Below are positions 35,542 to 43,670 of a stretch of DNA of 64,000 bases, piece after piece. Positions within the stretch are counted from its first letter, which is position 1; each line of letters opens with the position of its first letter. Under the pieces are notes generated by a model, which saw only the letters and a list, made by a program, of their open reading frames with translations, ran no database searches and had not been told where the DNA came from. Made by a program: the position numbers and the translations under genes. This DNA is from an uncultured Parabacteroides sp. (lineage in GTDB: Bacteria > Bacteroidota > Bacteroidia > Bacteroidales > Tannerellaceae), in assembly GCA_949295065.1 (NCBI GenBank), contig CASFJQ010000005.1, positions 1 through 64,000 of the forward strand, given 5' to 3'.

Positions 35542-36885
35542 TTACATTCCCGTATAATTATGTGGTGTTATCGCCTTCAATTCTGCTTTCACAGCATCAC
35601 TCACCTGCAATGTATCAATAAAATCACTGATAGACTGCTGTGTGATGCCTTCGTTTGTGCGAGTCAAAGCCTTCAATGCTTCGTATGGCTTCGGATAACC
35701 TTCGCGACGCAAAATCGTCTGGATACCTTCAGCCACAACAGCCCAACAATTGTCGAGGTCTGCATATAGGGCTTTTTCGTTAAGCAACAACTTGCCCAAA
35801 CCTTTCAGCATGCTCTTGAAAGCAATTTCGATGTGAGCCATCGGAACGCCTACGTTGCGCAACACCGTAGAGTCTGTCAAGTCGCGCTGCAAACGCGATA
35901 CCGGCAATTTTGTAGCCAAATGCTCCAAAATAGCATTTGCCATACCCAAATTACCTTCTGCATTTTCGAAGTCGATAGGATTTACTTTATGAGGCATAGC
36001 TGACGAACCAACTTCACCAGCTTTGATTTTCTGCTTGAAATATTCCATTGAGATATACTGCCAGAAATCGCGGTTCAAGTCAATCAGGATTGTATTGATG
36101 CGTTTCAAACCGTCGAAGATAGCAGCCAAATTATCATAGTTGGAAATCTGAGTTGTCCACTGCTCACGCTGCAAGCCAAGCACATCATTCACGAAATGAT
36201 TTCCGAATGCTTTCCAATCGCTCTCTGGATATGCCACATGGTGCGCATTGAAATTACCAGTTGCTCCACCGAACTTAGCAGAGATTGGAGTTGCCTTAAG
36301 CAAAGCCAACTGCTGTTTTAATCGGTAAACGAACACCATCACTTCCTTGCCCAAGCGCGTAGGAGAAGCCGGCTGCCCGTGAGTTTTTGCCAACATCGGG
36401 ATATTCATCCAATTGTTGGCATAACCTTCCAACGTATCTATCACTTCCTGCAAGCCAGGATAATATACATTTTCCAATGCTTCCTTTATTGACAATGGAA
36501 CTGAGGTATTGTTGATATCCTGTGAAGTCAGTCCGAAGTGGATGAATTCATGGAATTTTTCTGCCAAGAAATGGTCTGTTTTCTCTTTGATAAAATATTC
36601 TACAGCTTTGACATCATGGTTAGTTACTTTTTCGATGTCTTTAACGCGCATAGCGTCTTCTTCCGAAAAATTCTGATAAACGGCACGAAGTCCGGCTTTG
36701 ACTTCTTCCGTATTCATATCTGCCAACTGTGGAAGATATTCAGACAAGGTAATCAAATACTCAATTTCTACTCGTACTCTATATTTTATCAGAGCTAATT
36801 CTGAAAAATATTCGGCCAGATTTTCGGCCTTGTTTCTATATCGCCCATCAACCGGCGAAATGGCTGTAAGTGTTGATAGTATCAT
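35542..36885 (-). CDS. purB: adenylosuccinate lyase
   Basis: 447 residues of the fumarase/aspartase superfamily. The signature loop SSAMPHKVNPIDFENAEGN contains the catalytic Ser; TSQDINNTS and KTHGQPASPT are the other active-site blocks. It acts twice in purine synthesis, on SAICAR and adenylosuccinate. The start MILSTLTAISPVDGRY is typical of the E. coli-type enzyme. The 5' UTR holds repeat C1; the -7 box TAACTTTG on the minus strand is at 37021. Confidence 0.96.
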   Translation of the reverse strand: MILSTLTAISPVDGRYRNKAENLAEYFSELALIKYRVRVEIEYLITLSEYLPQLADMNTEEVKAGLRAVYQNFSEEDAMRVKDIEKVTNHDVKAVEYFIKEKTDHFLAEKFHEFIHFGLTSQDINNTSVPLSIKEALENVYYPGLQEVIDTLEGYANNWMNIPMLAKTHGQPASPTRLGKEVMVFVYRLKQQLALLKATPISAKFGGATGNFNAHHVAYPESDWKAFGNHFVNDVLGLQREQWTTQISNYDNLAAIFDGLKRINTILIDLNRDFWQYISMEYFKQKIKAGEVGSSAMPHKVNPIDFENAEGNLGMANAILEHLATKLPVSRLQRDLTDSTVLRNVGVPMAHIEIAFKSMLKGLGKLLLNEKALYADLDNCWAVVAEGIQTILRREGYPKPYEALKALTRTNEGITQQSISDFIDTLQVSDAVKAELKAITPHNYTGM

Positions 36886-36910
36886 ATATAAGTATTTAGT
36901 TCTTCAGTTC

Positions 36911-37000
36911 TTAAGTTTTTGAGTTTGTATGTTTATAAGTTTATGTTTTAATCCAGCTAAAAACTCAAAAACTTATAAACTAATAAACTAACAAACTTAC
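36911..37000. repeat. inverted repeat C1 (AAAAACTCAAAAACTT type)
   Basis: TTAAGTTTTTGAGTTTGTA and TTTATAAGTTTA on the left face AAAAACTCAAAAACTTATAA and TAAACTAACAAACTT on the right. It is inside the 5' UTR of purB, between promoter and start codon. Related words recur at 41690-41725. Confidence 0.75.
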
Positions 37001-37020
37001 ATTAATATATAAGCGACGAC

Positions 37021-37028
37021 AAAGTTAA
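37021..37028 (-). promoter_or_regulatory. promoter candidate of purB
   Basis: TAACTTTG on the minus strand matches TAnnTTTG, 136 bases before the start; the transcript would carry repeat C1 in its leader. Confidence 0.45.
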
Positions 37029-37124
37029 TGCTTTTATTGTATTTATTCACCTAAAGCTGTCAGTATTTGTGTTTTTTCTTGTTTTTTTAAAGAAAATGCA
37101 CTCGGTTTTTCCTACTGTCAGGAA

Positions 37125-37231
37125 TTTGATGCTTATGAAATATTTTTTTCATATATTGTGAAACAAAAATTTCATATATTATGAAAATCTTTTTTCATCA
37201 CAATGAAAATTTTGTTTCATATATTATGAAA
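37125..37231. repeat. array 2: five TTTCAT...ATGAAA near-palindromes at 22-23 bp pitch
   Basis: Units are TTTGATGCTTATGAAA (37125), TTTCATATATTGTGAAA (37147), TTTCATATATTATGAAA (37170), TTTCATCACAATGAAA (37193) and TTTCATATATTATGAAA (37215). Steps are 22, 23, 23 and 22 bases. Each unit is an inverted repeat of TTTCAT. The array lies between divergent purB and the tRNA-Val operon. Confidence 0.75.
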
Positions 37232-37354
37232 AAAGTTTTCCAAGGCATAGAAATACGATGAAAATGTAAATATTTACATACCAGCTATATAATATTTTTG
37301 TATTTTTACGCGGAATCCAAAATTTATTTTTTACCAAAAAAAGTTTGCAGAAAA

Positions 37355-37385
37355 TTTGGAGATATAAAAAAAAGCCGTACCTTTG
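37355..37385 (+). promoter_or_regulatory. promoter of the tRNA-Val operon
   Basis: TTTG (37355-37358), 19 bases, TACCTTTG (37378-37385): a full consensus match, 49 bases before the first tRNA. Confidence 0.85.
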
Positions 37386-37434
37386 CACCGTCTTAAAGAG
37401 ATAAGACGAACAAAAACTTAATGAAGTTTGAAAA

Positions 37435-37509
37435 GGGCGTTTAGCTCAGCTGGTTCAGAGCATCTGCCTTACAAGCAGAGGGTCGGCGGTTCGAATCCGT
37501 CAACGCCCA
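37435..37509 (+). tRNA. tRNA-Val (TAC), copy 1
   Basis: 75 bases. Acceptor GGGCGTT pairs with AACGCCC, D-arm AGCTCAGCTGGTTCAGAGC, anticodon loop CTTACAA, T-arm CGGCGGTTCGAATCCGTCA. The encoded sequence lacks the CCA end. Confidence 0.97.
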
Positions 37510-37536
37510 CTTTTCAAAAAAGAAATCCGATTAATC

Positions 37537-37611
37537 GGGCGTTTAGCTCAGCTGGTTCAGAGCATCTGCCTTACAAGCAGAGGGTCGGCGGTTCGAATCC
37601 GTCAACGCCCA
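37537..37611 (+). tRNA. tRNA-Val (TAC), copy 2
   Basis: Identical to copy 1 base for base and 102 bases downstream of it; the spacer AAAAAAGAAATCCGATTAATC is similar to the next spacer, pointing to recent tandem duplication. Confidence 0.97.
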
Positions 37612-37638
37612 CTTCCAAAAAAGAAATCCAAATTAATC

Positions 37639-37713
37639 GGGCGTTTAGCTCAGCTGGTTCAGAGCATCTGCCTTACAAGCAGAGGGTCGGCGGTTCGAAT
37701 CCGTCAACGCCCA
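37639..37713 (+). tRNA. tRNA-Val (TAC), copy 3
   Basis: Third identical copy, again 102 bases on. The three are transcribed together and end at the terminator at 37722. Confidence 0.97.
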
Positions 37714-37721
37714 CTTCCAAA

Positions 37722-37751
37722 AAGCAATCATCAACTTGATGATTGCTTTTT
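37722..37751 (+). terminator. terminator of the tRNA-Val operon
   Basis: AAGCAATCATC and GATGATTGCTT form an 11-bp stem with a 5-base loop followed by TTTTT. Confidence 0.92.
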
Positions 37752-37868
37752 TTATTTTCTATTTATCCAAAACAGATATTTCATTATCTCTTTTCCATAA
37801 AAAAGTATTAACTTTCCGCTCATAAAAACAACAAGCAAGACTTATCCATATTTAAATAAGCGAATACC

Positions 37869-39083
37869 ATGAAACGTGTCATTACAAGCATAAGTTTCGC
37901 CATTGGCATTGCATGCTCCTGCATCAATTCGGAAGCATGCACCTCAATAATTATAACAGGCAAAGCAACTCCGGACGGAAGACCGCTGATGTGGAAGCAC
38001 CGCGACACCAGTGTGGACTACAATCATATCGTATTTGAAAAAGGCGAGAAATATAATTTCATCGGGCTTGCCAACAGCAATAACGACGGAGATATATGGA
38101 TGGGCACAAACGAATGTGGTTTCTCGATAATGAACACAGCTTCATACAATCTTAAGGACGATGATGTGGAAGTTATGGACCACGAAGGAAAGGTCATGAA
38201 ACGCGCACTTGAGATTTGTAAAACAGCCGGAGATTTTGAAAATTTCCTTGACACACTCTCCCGCCCTATGCGCGTGGAAGCAAACTTCGGCGTGATTGAT
38301 GCTCACGGCGGTGCTGCATATTATGAGACAAACAACACACGCTATTACAAAAAAGACGCAAACGACAGCAATCTGGCGCCGGACGGTTATCTGATTTATA
38401 CGAACTTCTCGTTTGAAGGCCGCAAGGACGAAGGTTATGGTTTTGTAAGATACGAAAGCGCCAAGAAGATTTTCAAAGATATGAAAGAAAAAGGATTTAC
38501 TCCGAAGAATATATTCACAGATGCATCCGCATCTTTCTATCATAGCTTGATGAAAACAGATTTGAAGAATCCCGAACAAAGCCCCAACAGACTAACTTCG
38601 GGCTGGGCAGTTGAACAGGATTTTATTCCGCGAAACGAAAGTACGGCTTCAATCGTAATACAAGGTGTTAAAGAAGGAATGAATCCGGAACTCACCACAA
38701 TGTGGACCGAACTTGGTTATCCACCTGCAGCAATCGCCGTTCCTTTGTTCGTGAAAATGGGAGAAAATCTTCCTAAATTGGTTTCGTATGACGAAAACTA
38801 CAAAACAGCCCCACTTTGCTATTTCGCCACAGAAGTAAAAAAGCAGGCTTATCCCATACATAAGGGAAACGGACAGAAATATATACATTGGGAATTGTTC
38901 TGGAACGACAATGGCAACGGTTCACTCCAGATAATCGAGCCTTTCAGGGAAAAGGTTTATGATATGTTCCAGTCATGCCAGGATGAATGGGGAAACAAAT
39001 CTCTTAATCTTGATAAAATATATTCTATCTATCAGAGCGTTGAAACCGTTATTGATGATTGCTATGACAGATTGATTAATTGA
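37869..39083 (+). CDS. secreted Ntn-hydrolase of the C45/C69 type (linear amide C-N hydrolase)
   Basis: 404 residues. A signal peptide ends just before Cys24 (SEA then CTSIIITGKATPDGRPLMWKH), so cleavage would expose Cys as the N-terminal nucleophile, as in Ntn-hydrolases. GRPLMWKHRDTS, NECGFSIMNTASYN and the Asn/Arg residues further on fit the C45/C69 family of peptidases, acylases and choloylglycine-hydrolase relatives. The substrate is unknown; bile-salt hydrolase is possible but these usually lack such a signal. Probably in one unit with the downstream lipoprotein gene (45 bases on). Confidence 0.8.
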   Translation: MKRVITSISFAIGIACSCINSEACTSIIITGKATPDGRPLMWKHRDTSVDYNHIVFEKGEKYNFIGLANSNNDGDIWMGTNECGFSIMNTASYNLKDDDVEVMDHEGKVMKRALEICKTAGDFENFLDTLSRPMRVEANFGVIDAHGGAAYYETNNTRYYKKDANDSNLAPDGYLIYTNFSFEGRKDEGYGFVRYESAKKIFKDMKEKGFTPKNIFTDASASFYHSLMKTDLKNPEQSPNRLTSGWAVEQDFIPRNESTASIVIQGVKEGMNPELTTMWTELGYPPAAIAVPLFVKMGENLPKLVSYDENYKTAPLCYFATEVKKQAYPIHKGNGQKYIHWELFWNDNGNGSLQIIEPFREKVYDMFQSCQDEWGNKSLNLDKIYSIYQSVETVIDDCYDRLIN

Positions 39084-39128
39084 CGGAAAATTACATTAAT
39101 TTCACAACTTATTAATATCTTGAAAAAT

Positions 39129-40523
39129 ATGAAAAAGACCTATTGTGTTATCAAACAGGCTTTATGCCTGGTGGCATTTGCTCTTCTGGCAGCATGTTCG
39201 TCATCACCGGAAGGAGAATTGCTGGGCAGTTCCACTGACAAGAACTGGAACTGGGAAGGAAGTGTTGAAGTGAAAGACGGTGTTGTATCTGTTTCCAAAA
39301 ACACACAAATGATTCTTGCTTCAGGGAATTACAAGAACTTCGAGCTGGAAATGGAATTACAGACAGTGGACAACGGCAAAGGCTATATTCAGTTCCATAC
39401 GGACAACACACTATCAAAAGGATATAAAATTGCTATAAACAACGACCGCAACGACCAGCAGTGGTGGAGAATGACAGGCAGTCTTCTGTCTGTGCGCAAC
39501 CTTGCAAAGAGTTTCGCTCGCGACAATGAATGGTTTAAAATGCGTCTCCATGTTAACGGACAGAATATTGCCGTTTATATCAATGATAACCCGGTTGTAG
39601 AATATGTCGAACCGGCACAGCCATATCGTATTTCACCGAACGAGAATGCACGTATTTCAAACGGTACTCTTGCCGTGGTAAGTAACGGAGACGGAAAGAT
39701 TCAGTTCAAATCAATGAAAGTCACTTCATTGCCAGAGAACAAAGCAGACGCCAATTTCCCGGTTGTTGCCCTCGACGAGCAGAAAGACCCAATTATCAAA
39801 TTGCATCAGGAAGATTTCCCTGTATTGGATTATCATGTTCACCTGAAAGGTGGTCTTACAAAAGAAAGAGCTGCTCAGCAGTCACGACAGACAGGTATAA
39901 ATTATGCCATTGCTCCTAACTGCGGACTTAAATTCCCGGTTACTACAGACCAGGATATATATAATTTCATCGACACAATGCGCACACAGCCTTTCATCCT
40001 TGCAATGCAGGCAGAAGGACGCGAGTGGCTTACTCTTTTCTCAGAAAAGGCACGCGGTGAATTTGACTATATTTTCAGCGACGCTCTTACATTCTTCGAC
40101 AACAAGAACCGCCGTACTCGCCTTTGGATTAACGACGAAGTATGGATTGAAAACGAAGAAAAATATATGGATTTGATTGTGGAGAAAAGCTGTGCTGTAA
40201 TGGAAGAACCTATTGATATCTTCGTAAATCCGACATTCCTGCCGGAACAGATGAACGACCGTTACGACCAGTTCTGGACAGACGCCCGTATCGACAAATT
40301 TGTTGCAGCTTTGGTTAAAAACGGAAAAGCTCTGGAAATAAACGAACTTTATAAAATCCCGAGCAAGAAGATTATCATGAAGGCTAAGGAAGCCGGCGTA
40401 AAATTCACATTCGGCTCAAACAATGTAACTCCAGATGTCAGTGATTTAGGTTACAGCCTGAAGATGAAAGAAGAATGCGGACTGACTGCGGAAAATATGT
40501 ATAAACCGAAGGTTAAGAGATAA
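39129..40523 (+). CDS. lipoprotein with DUF1080-like lectin domain fused to a PHP-like domain
   Basis: 464 residues; the ATG at 39129 is preferred to the TTG three codons earlier. The lipobox LLAACSSS places Cys23 as lipidation site. Residues 35-200 resemble the DUF1080/concanavalin-like domain (FELEMELQTVDNGKGYIQFH, MKVTSLP). Residues 235-464 begin FPVLDYHVHLKGGLT, with paired His as in amidohydrolases or PHP phosphoesterases, and end LEINELYKIP, KFTFGSNN and DLGYSLKMKEECGL, typical of the PHP fold. It is probably a periplasm-facing hydrolase of glycans or phosphoesters. Function is inference. Confidence 0.75.
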   Translation: MKKTYCVIKQALCLVAFALLAACSSSPEGELLGSSTDKNWNWEGSVEVKDGVVSVSKNTQMILASGNYKNFELEMELQTVDNGKGYIQFHTDNTLSKGYKIAINNDRNDQQWWRMTGSLLSVRNLAKSFARDNEWFKMRLHVNGQNIAVYINDNPVVEYVEPAQPYRISPNENARISNGTLAVVSNGDGKIQFKSMKVTSLPENKADANFPVVALDEQKDPIIKLHQEDFPVLDYHVHLKGGLTKERAAQQSRQTGINYAIAPNCGLKFPVTTDQDIYNFIDTMRTQPFILAMQAEGREWLTLFSEKARGEFDYIFSDALTFFDNKNRRTRLWINDEVWIENEEKYMDLIVEKSCAVMEEPIDIFVNPTFLPEQMNDRYDQFWTDARIDKFVAALVKNGKALEINELYKIPSKKIIMKAKEAGVKFTFGSNNVTPDVSDLGYSLKMKEECGLTAENMYKPKVKR

Positions 40524-40527
40524 ATAT

Positions 40528-40635
40528 GAGGAAACAAGTTGACGAGGGAACAAGTTGACAAGGTCAGGACACCTGTAATTTCACGAATTATTATCCAAAA
40601 ATCTTGTTAACTTGTCTTCTTGTCAACTTGTTTCT
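40528..40635. repeat. family A repeat, copy A4
   Basis: Left arm ACAAGTTGACGAGGGAACAA and GTTGACAAGGTCAGGACACC; core AATTTCACGAATTATTATCC; right arm CTTGTTAACTTGTCTTCTTG. The core resembles those of A5, A7 and A8. Confidence 0.85.
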
Positions 40636-40698
40636 GATATCTTTTTAACCATATCTGTCGAGTAATTTACAGAACTAAAGTAATAAACAAATATATTC

Positions 40699-41550
40699 AT
40701 GAAAGCAATCCTCCTAATATCCACTTTTATGGTGTGCGCTTTTGCTGGAGCACAGCAAAGTCAGAAGCGTTCTCTCCAATTTATAGTAAACAAGGAGGGA
40801 AAGCTTACTGCAGTCCCGGAATTCAAGGAACCTGGAGAAATATACATTCCTGAAGCTTCATACAAAACTTACACACCTTCAAACGTACAGATTGAAAAGA
40901 TAAGTCTGGTTCAGAAAAACTTCACATCTCCTTATTTGCCAGTGTTTGCCGAAAGGCCAATGGATATGAATGTCCTTTCGGAAGCCTATGAACCTTTCTT
41001 CAACATATATACACCGATGCTGAGAAGAGTTTCGCCTATGGCTTTGGATTTCGATGAATATGCAATCTATCCTGTCGGAGTAAACGGCGCATTTATGGTG
41101 AACGGACGGCAATTTTCCTGGCCTGCAATCGGTGGATTAACAACAGCTGAAACTGCTATTGCATGGACAAACGAAAGACTGACAATCAGCGGAGGTATTT
41201 TTGCAGGACGATATTACAGCCCTTATGTAAGTTCTCCCGGATTTATAGGAGGAATCAATATAAACACAAGATACGAAGTGAACGACTGGCTCGCACTACG
41301 GACATGGGGACAATATTCTTACTCCAACAATAATGGTAAAGACCCATTTCTGCAGATGAATCCATTGCTGAATCAGACTAATATAGGAGGAGCTGTAGAA
41401 TTCAAAGTTGGCGACAATGTAGGTTTCGGCATTGGTGTGAACTTCCAAAGAAATACATTCAACAACCAATTTGAAAGACAATATATTTTCTATCCTGATT
41501 TCGGAGTAGGAAACGATAATATCAAATTTGGAATAGGTGGAGGAAGATAA
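40699..41550 (+). CDS. outer-membrane beta-strand protein of unknown function
   Basis: 283 residues with a signal peptide (1-19, AGA then Q). The first 100 residues have no clear pattern; from about 115 onwards the sequence is a run of amphipathic beta strands (FMVNGRQFSWPAIGG, GINFQRNTF-like), consistent with a small outer-membrane barrel. I recognise no family. It is flanked by family A repeats on both sides and is convergent with trpS. Confidence 0.7.
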   Translation: MKAILLISTFMVCAFAGAQQSQKRSLQFIVNKEGKLTAVPEFKEPGEIYIPEASYKTYTPSNVQIEKISLVQKNFTSPYLPVFAERPMDMNVLSEAYEPFFNIYTPMLRRVSPMALDFDEYAIYPVGVNGAFMVNGRQFSWPAIGGLTTAETAIAWTNERLTISGGIFAGRYYSPYVSSPGFIGGININTRYEVNDWLALRTWGQYSYSNNNGKDPFLQMNPLLNQTNIGGAVEFKVGDNVGFGIGVNFQRNTFNNQFERQYIFYPDFGVGNDNIKFGIGGGR

Positions 41551-41554
41551 TAGA

Positions 41555-41700
41555 AAAAGTTAACAAGGCTTCAGAGACAAGTTAACAAGGTCAAAACACC
41601 TGCAACTTTACAATTTATCATCTAAAAACCTTGTTAACTTGTCTTCTTGTCAACTCGTCAACTTGTCAACTTGTTATCTAAAATTAAGCTTGCGAAACTC
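41555..41700. repeat. family A repeat, copy A5, with right end
   Basis: AAGTTAACAAGGCTTCAGAG and ACAAGTTAACAAGGTCAAAA, then the core ACTTTACAATTTATCATCT, then CTTGTTAACTTGTCTTCTTG and several CTCGTCAACTTGTC words, ending AAGCTTGCGAAACTC as in A7 and A8. Left and right arms are complementary. Confidence 0.88.
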
Positions 41701-41729
41701 AAACAAACTCACAAACTTAAAAACTCAAA

Positions 41730-42719
41730 TCAATACGGACGGAAACCGATAATCTGACGAACTTCGTTCAAAGTTTTAGCAGCACTTTCACGAGCTTTTT
41801 CAGCACCCATGCGTGCTACTTTAGCAAGAAGCTCTTCGTTGTTTCTGATATCAAGTATTTTTTCACGAATTGGAGCGCAGAAATTGTTGATATCTTCAGC
41901 CAACTGTTTCTTCATATCGCCGTAGCGAATTTCACAATTGTTGTACTTTTCGTTGAAGAAATCATATGTATCCTTTGATGATACGATTTCCATCATTGTA
42001 AACAAGTTGGCGATTGGTTCCGGCTTTACACTGTTAGGTTCAGTTGGACCTGAATCAGTGACAGCTTTCATAACCTTTTTCTTTATAGTCTTTTCGTCGT
42101 CGATAAGATAGATTGCATTTCCTTCGCTCTTACCCATCTTTCCTGAGCCATCCAATCCCGGAACTTTAACAGATTTGTCACCCAAGTGGAATGATGCAGG
42201 TTCAACGAAATATTCAACGCCATAAATCTGGTTGAAACGACGGGCAAACTTACGTGCCATTTCCATATTCTGCTCCTGGTCCTTTCCTACCGGAACTTTA
42301 ACAGCTTTATGAATAATAATATCCGAAGCCATCAATGTCGGGTAAGTAAGCAAACCGGCATTAACATTATCCGGCTGTTTGCGCACTTTCTCTTTAAATG
42401 AAGTTACACGCTCCAATTCACCAAGATAAGCGTTCATATTGAGATAAAGATATAGCTCAACAACTTCAGGAACATCACTCTGAATATATATCGTAGCCTT
42501 CTCAGGATCGATACCACAAGCCAAATATTCAGACAATATAGTTTTAACACTATTTCGAATATTATCCGGATGCGGATGTGTTGTCAGAGAATGCCAATCA
42601 GCAATAAAGAAAAAGCAATTGTATTCATTTTGCATTTGCAAAAAACTCTTTACTGCACCAAAGTAATTTCCCAAATGGAGATTACCTGTAGGACGGATTC
42701 CACTTACTACTGTTTCCAT
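41730..42719 (-). CDS. trpS: tryptophanyl-tRNA synthetase
   Basis: 329 residues, class I synthetase of the short bacterial type. The HIGH-equivalent is GNLHLGNYFG (13-22) and the KMSKS-equivalent is KMGKSEGN. GIRPTG at the start binds ATP and MEMARKFARRF is typical. It charges tRNA-Trp. A TATATTTG box on the minus strand (42863-42870) is the likely promoter, with a leader of about 135 bases. Confidence 0.96.
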   Translation of the reverse strand: METVVSGIRPTGNLHLGNYFGAVKSFLQMQNEYNCFFFIADWHSLTTHPHPDNIRNSVKTILSEYLACGIDPEKATIYIQSDVPEVVELYLYLNMNAYLGELERVTSFKEKVRKQPDNVNAGLLTYPTLMASDIIIHKAVKVPVGKDQEQNMEMARKFARRFNQIYGVEYFVEPASFHLGDKSVKVPGLDGSGKMGKSEGNAIYLIDDEKTIKKKVMKAVTDSGPTEPNSVKPEPIANLFTMMEIVSSKDTYDFFNEKYNNCEIRYGDMKKQLAEDINNFCAPIREKILDIRNNEELLAKVARMGAEKARESAAKTLNEVRQIIGFRPY

Positions 42720-42862
42720 TGTTATTTATATAGTTTATAATTTATTATTTCTCAAACTATTTTCCAGTATTGACAATTAATCTGGCAAAAAGTTATTATA
42801 ACAACAATCTTGGTTTACCTTTATTTTTAAGAGAAACAAGTAAAACCATATTCAAATAGGTG

Positions 42863-42870
42863 CAAATATA
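42863..42870 (-). promoter_or_regulatory. promoter of trpS
   Basis: TATATTTG on the minus strand matches TAnnTTTG. Confidence 0.5.
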
Positions 42871-43005
42871 GTGAAAGGTGAGTGGAGAGCAAAATAAAAA
42901 ACTTGTTTTTGATTTTGCTATTCCGAACCGCATCCTATATTATCCAAATATAGTGAATAAATGTATTAAAAACAGAAAACCAAAGAAAACAACAACACAA
43001 AACAT

Positions 43006-43013
43006 TATATTTG
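43006..43013 (+). promoter_or_regulatory. promoter of the small lipoprotein gene
   Basis: TATATTTG matches TAnnTTTG, 28 bases before the start codon. Confidence 0.6.
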
Positions 43014-43040
43014 CTTATGAACTAAATTTTCAAACTTGTT

Positions 43041-43379
43041 ATGAGAAAGATTTTATTAATTACACTTGTGGTGGCATTCCTTTCATCTTGCCAGACAAAA
43101 GAATCATATATTAGCAGTCTGAACGAGTTCATCGAAGACGTTAAAAACGATTGTGCCAACTATACAGATAAAGATTGGGAAAGAGCAGACAAAAAGCTCG
43201 AGAAATTAACAAAAGAAACATACAAAGAGTTTGCAGAAGAACTTTCTTTTGAAGAGAAAAAGGAAGTTGCAAAATGCCAGACCGCTTATGCGGCAATGAA
43301 AGCAAAAGCCGGAATAAAAAACATGAGCAAAAACATTGAAGAAGCTGCAAAAAAACTGGATGAAGCAATGAAAGAATAA
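43041..43379 (+). CDS. small helical lipoprotein
   Basis: 112 residues. The lipobox FLSSCQT puts the lipidated Cys at residue 17. The rest is charged and helical, rich in Lys and Glu (ERADKKLEKLTKETYKEF, EEAAKKLDEAMKE), and similar to short Bacteroides lipoproteins whose function is unknown (possibly the DUF6565 group; I am not certain). Single gene with its own promoter. Confidence 0.75.
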   Translation: MRKILLITLVVAFLSSCQTKESYISSLNEFIEDVKNDCANYTDKDWERADKKLEKLTKETYKEFAEELSFEEKKEVAKCQTAYAAMKAKAGIKNMSKNIEEAAKKLDEAMKE

Positions 43380-43414
43380 AGCTTTGTCAACGTAAAAAAC
43401 TTTAAGTCTCAAAC

Positions 43415-43445
43415 TTTGAGGTTTCCACAAAAAGCGTTATCTTTG
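43415..43445 (+). promoter_or_regulatory. promoter of carB
   Basis: TTTG (43415-43418), 19 bases, TATCTTTG (43438-43445): full consensus match. Confidence 0.85.
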
Positions 43446-43467
43446 CATAAATTTGTTTGAATTATAC

Positions 43468-43566
43468 ATGAATAGAAAAAATTACACGCACGAACAGTCT
43501 ATTTCCGCCGGTAAGAAATCGGAAATGGAGTATTTATTTTCTATTTTCACGATATTTATTAGGTAA
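43468..43566 (+). CDS. putative carB leader peptide (32 residues)
   Basis: ATG at 43468 to TAA at 43566. The peptide begins MNRKNYTHEQSIS and ends YLFSIFTIFIR. The last third is encoded by T-rich codons (TAT TTA TTT TCT ATT TTC), as the uridine-rich pause region in pyrBI leaders. There is no similarity to a known protein and it may be translated only for regulation. Confidence 0.5.
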   Translation: MNRKNYTHEQSISAGKKSEMEYLFSIFTIFIR

Positions 43567-43571
43567 TATTA

Positions 43572-43606
43572 AATGCGTTAGTTATTTTTACTAGCGCATT
43601 TTTTTT
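43572..43606 (+). terminator. intrinsic terminator in the carB leader
   Basis: AATGCGTTAGT (43572-43582) pairs with ACTAGCGCATT (43590-43600) over 11 bp (one G-T pair), 7-base loop, followed by TTTTTT. It lies 65 bases before carB, so carB must be expressed by read-through. Confidence 0.92.
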
Positions 43607-43670
43607 GTATTTTCATCATATAAAAAATATTGTAATATAATTATACATAAACAAAACATTCAAAATTACT

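Larger units (their letters stand above)
43380..43670 (+). promoter_or_regulatory. carB leader: attenuator-like 5' UTR
   Basis: In order: consensus promoter (43415-43445); a 32-codon ORF (43468-43566); inside it a stem ATTTCCG/CGGAAAT (43501-43526) and then a T-rich stretch (about 43530-43560); a strong intrinsic terminator starting at 43572; then carB at 43671. The stop codon is six bases before the terminator stem, so a ribosome that reaches the stop would cover the stem. This is the layout of E. coli pyrBI UTP-sensitive attenuation. Mechanism is inference; the parts are seen. Confidence 0.65.

Noticed and set aside
37428..37739. 103-residue reading frame over the tRNA-Val genes
   Set aside because: It is a translation of three tRNA genes (the repeated FSSAGSEHLPYKQRVGGSNP unit is the well-known tRNA artefact).
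42878..43114. 78-residue reading frame between trpS and the small lipoprotein
   Set aside because: It overlaps the promoter and start of the lipoprotein gene in another frame and resembles no protein.
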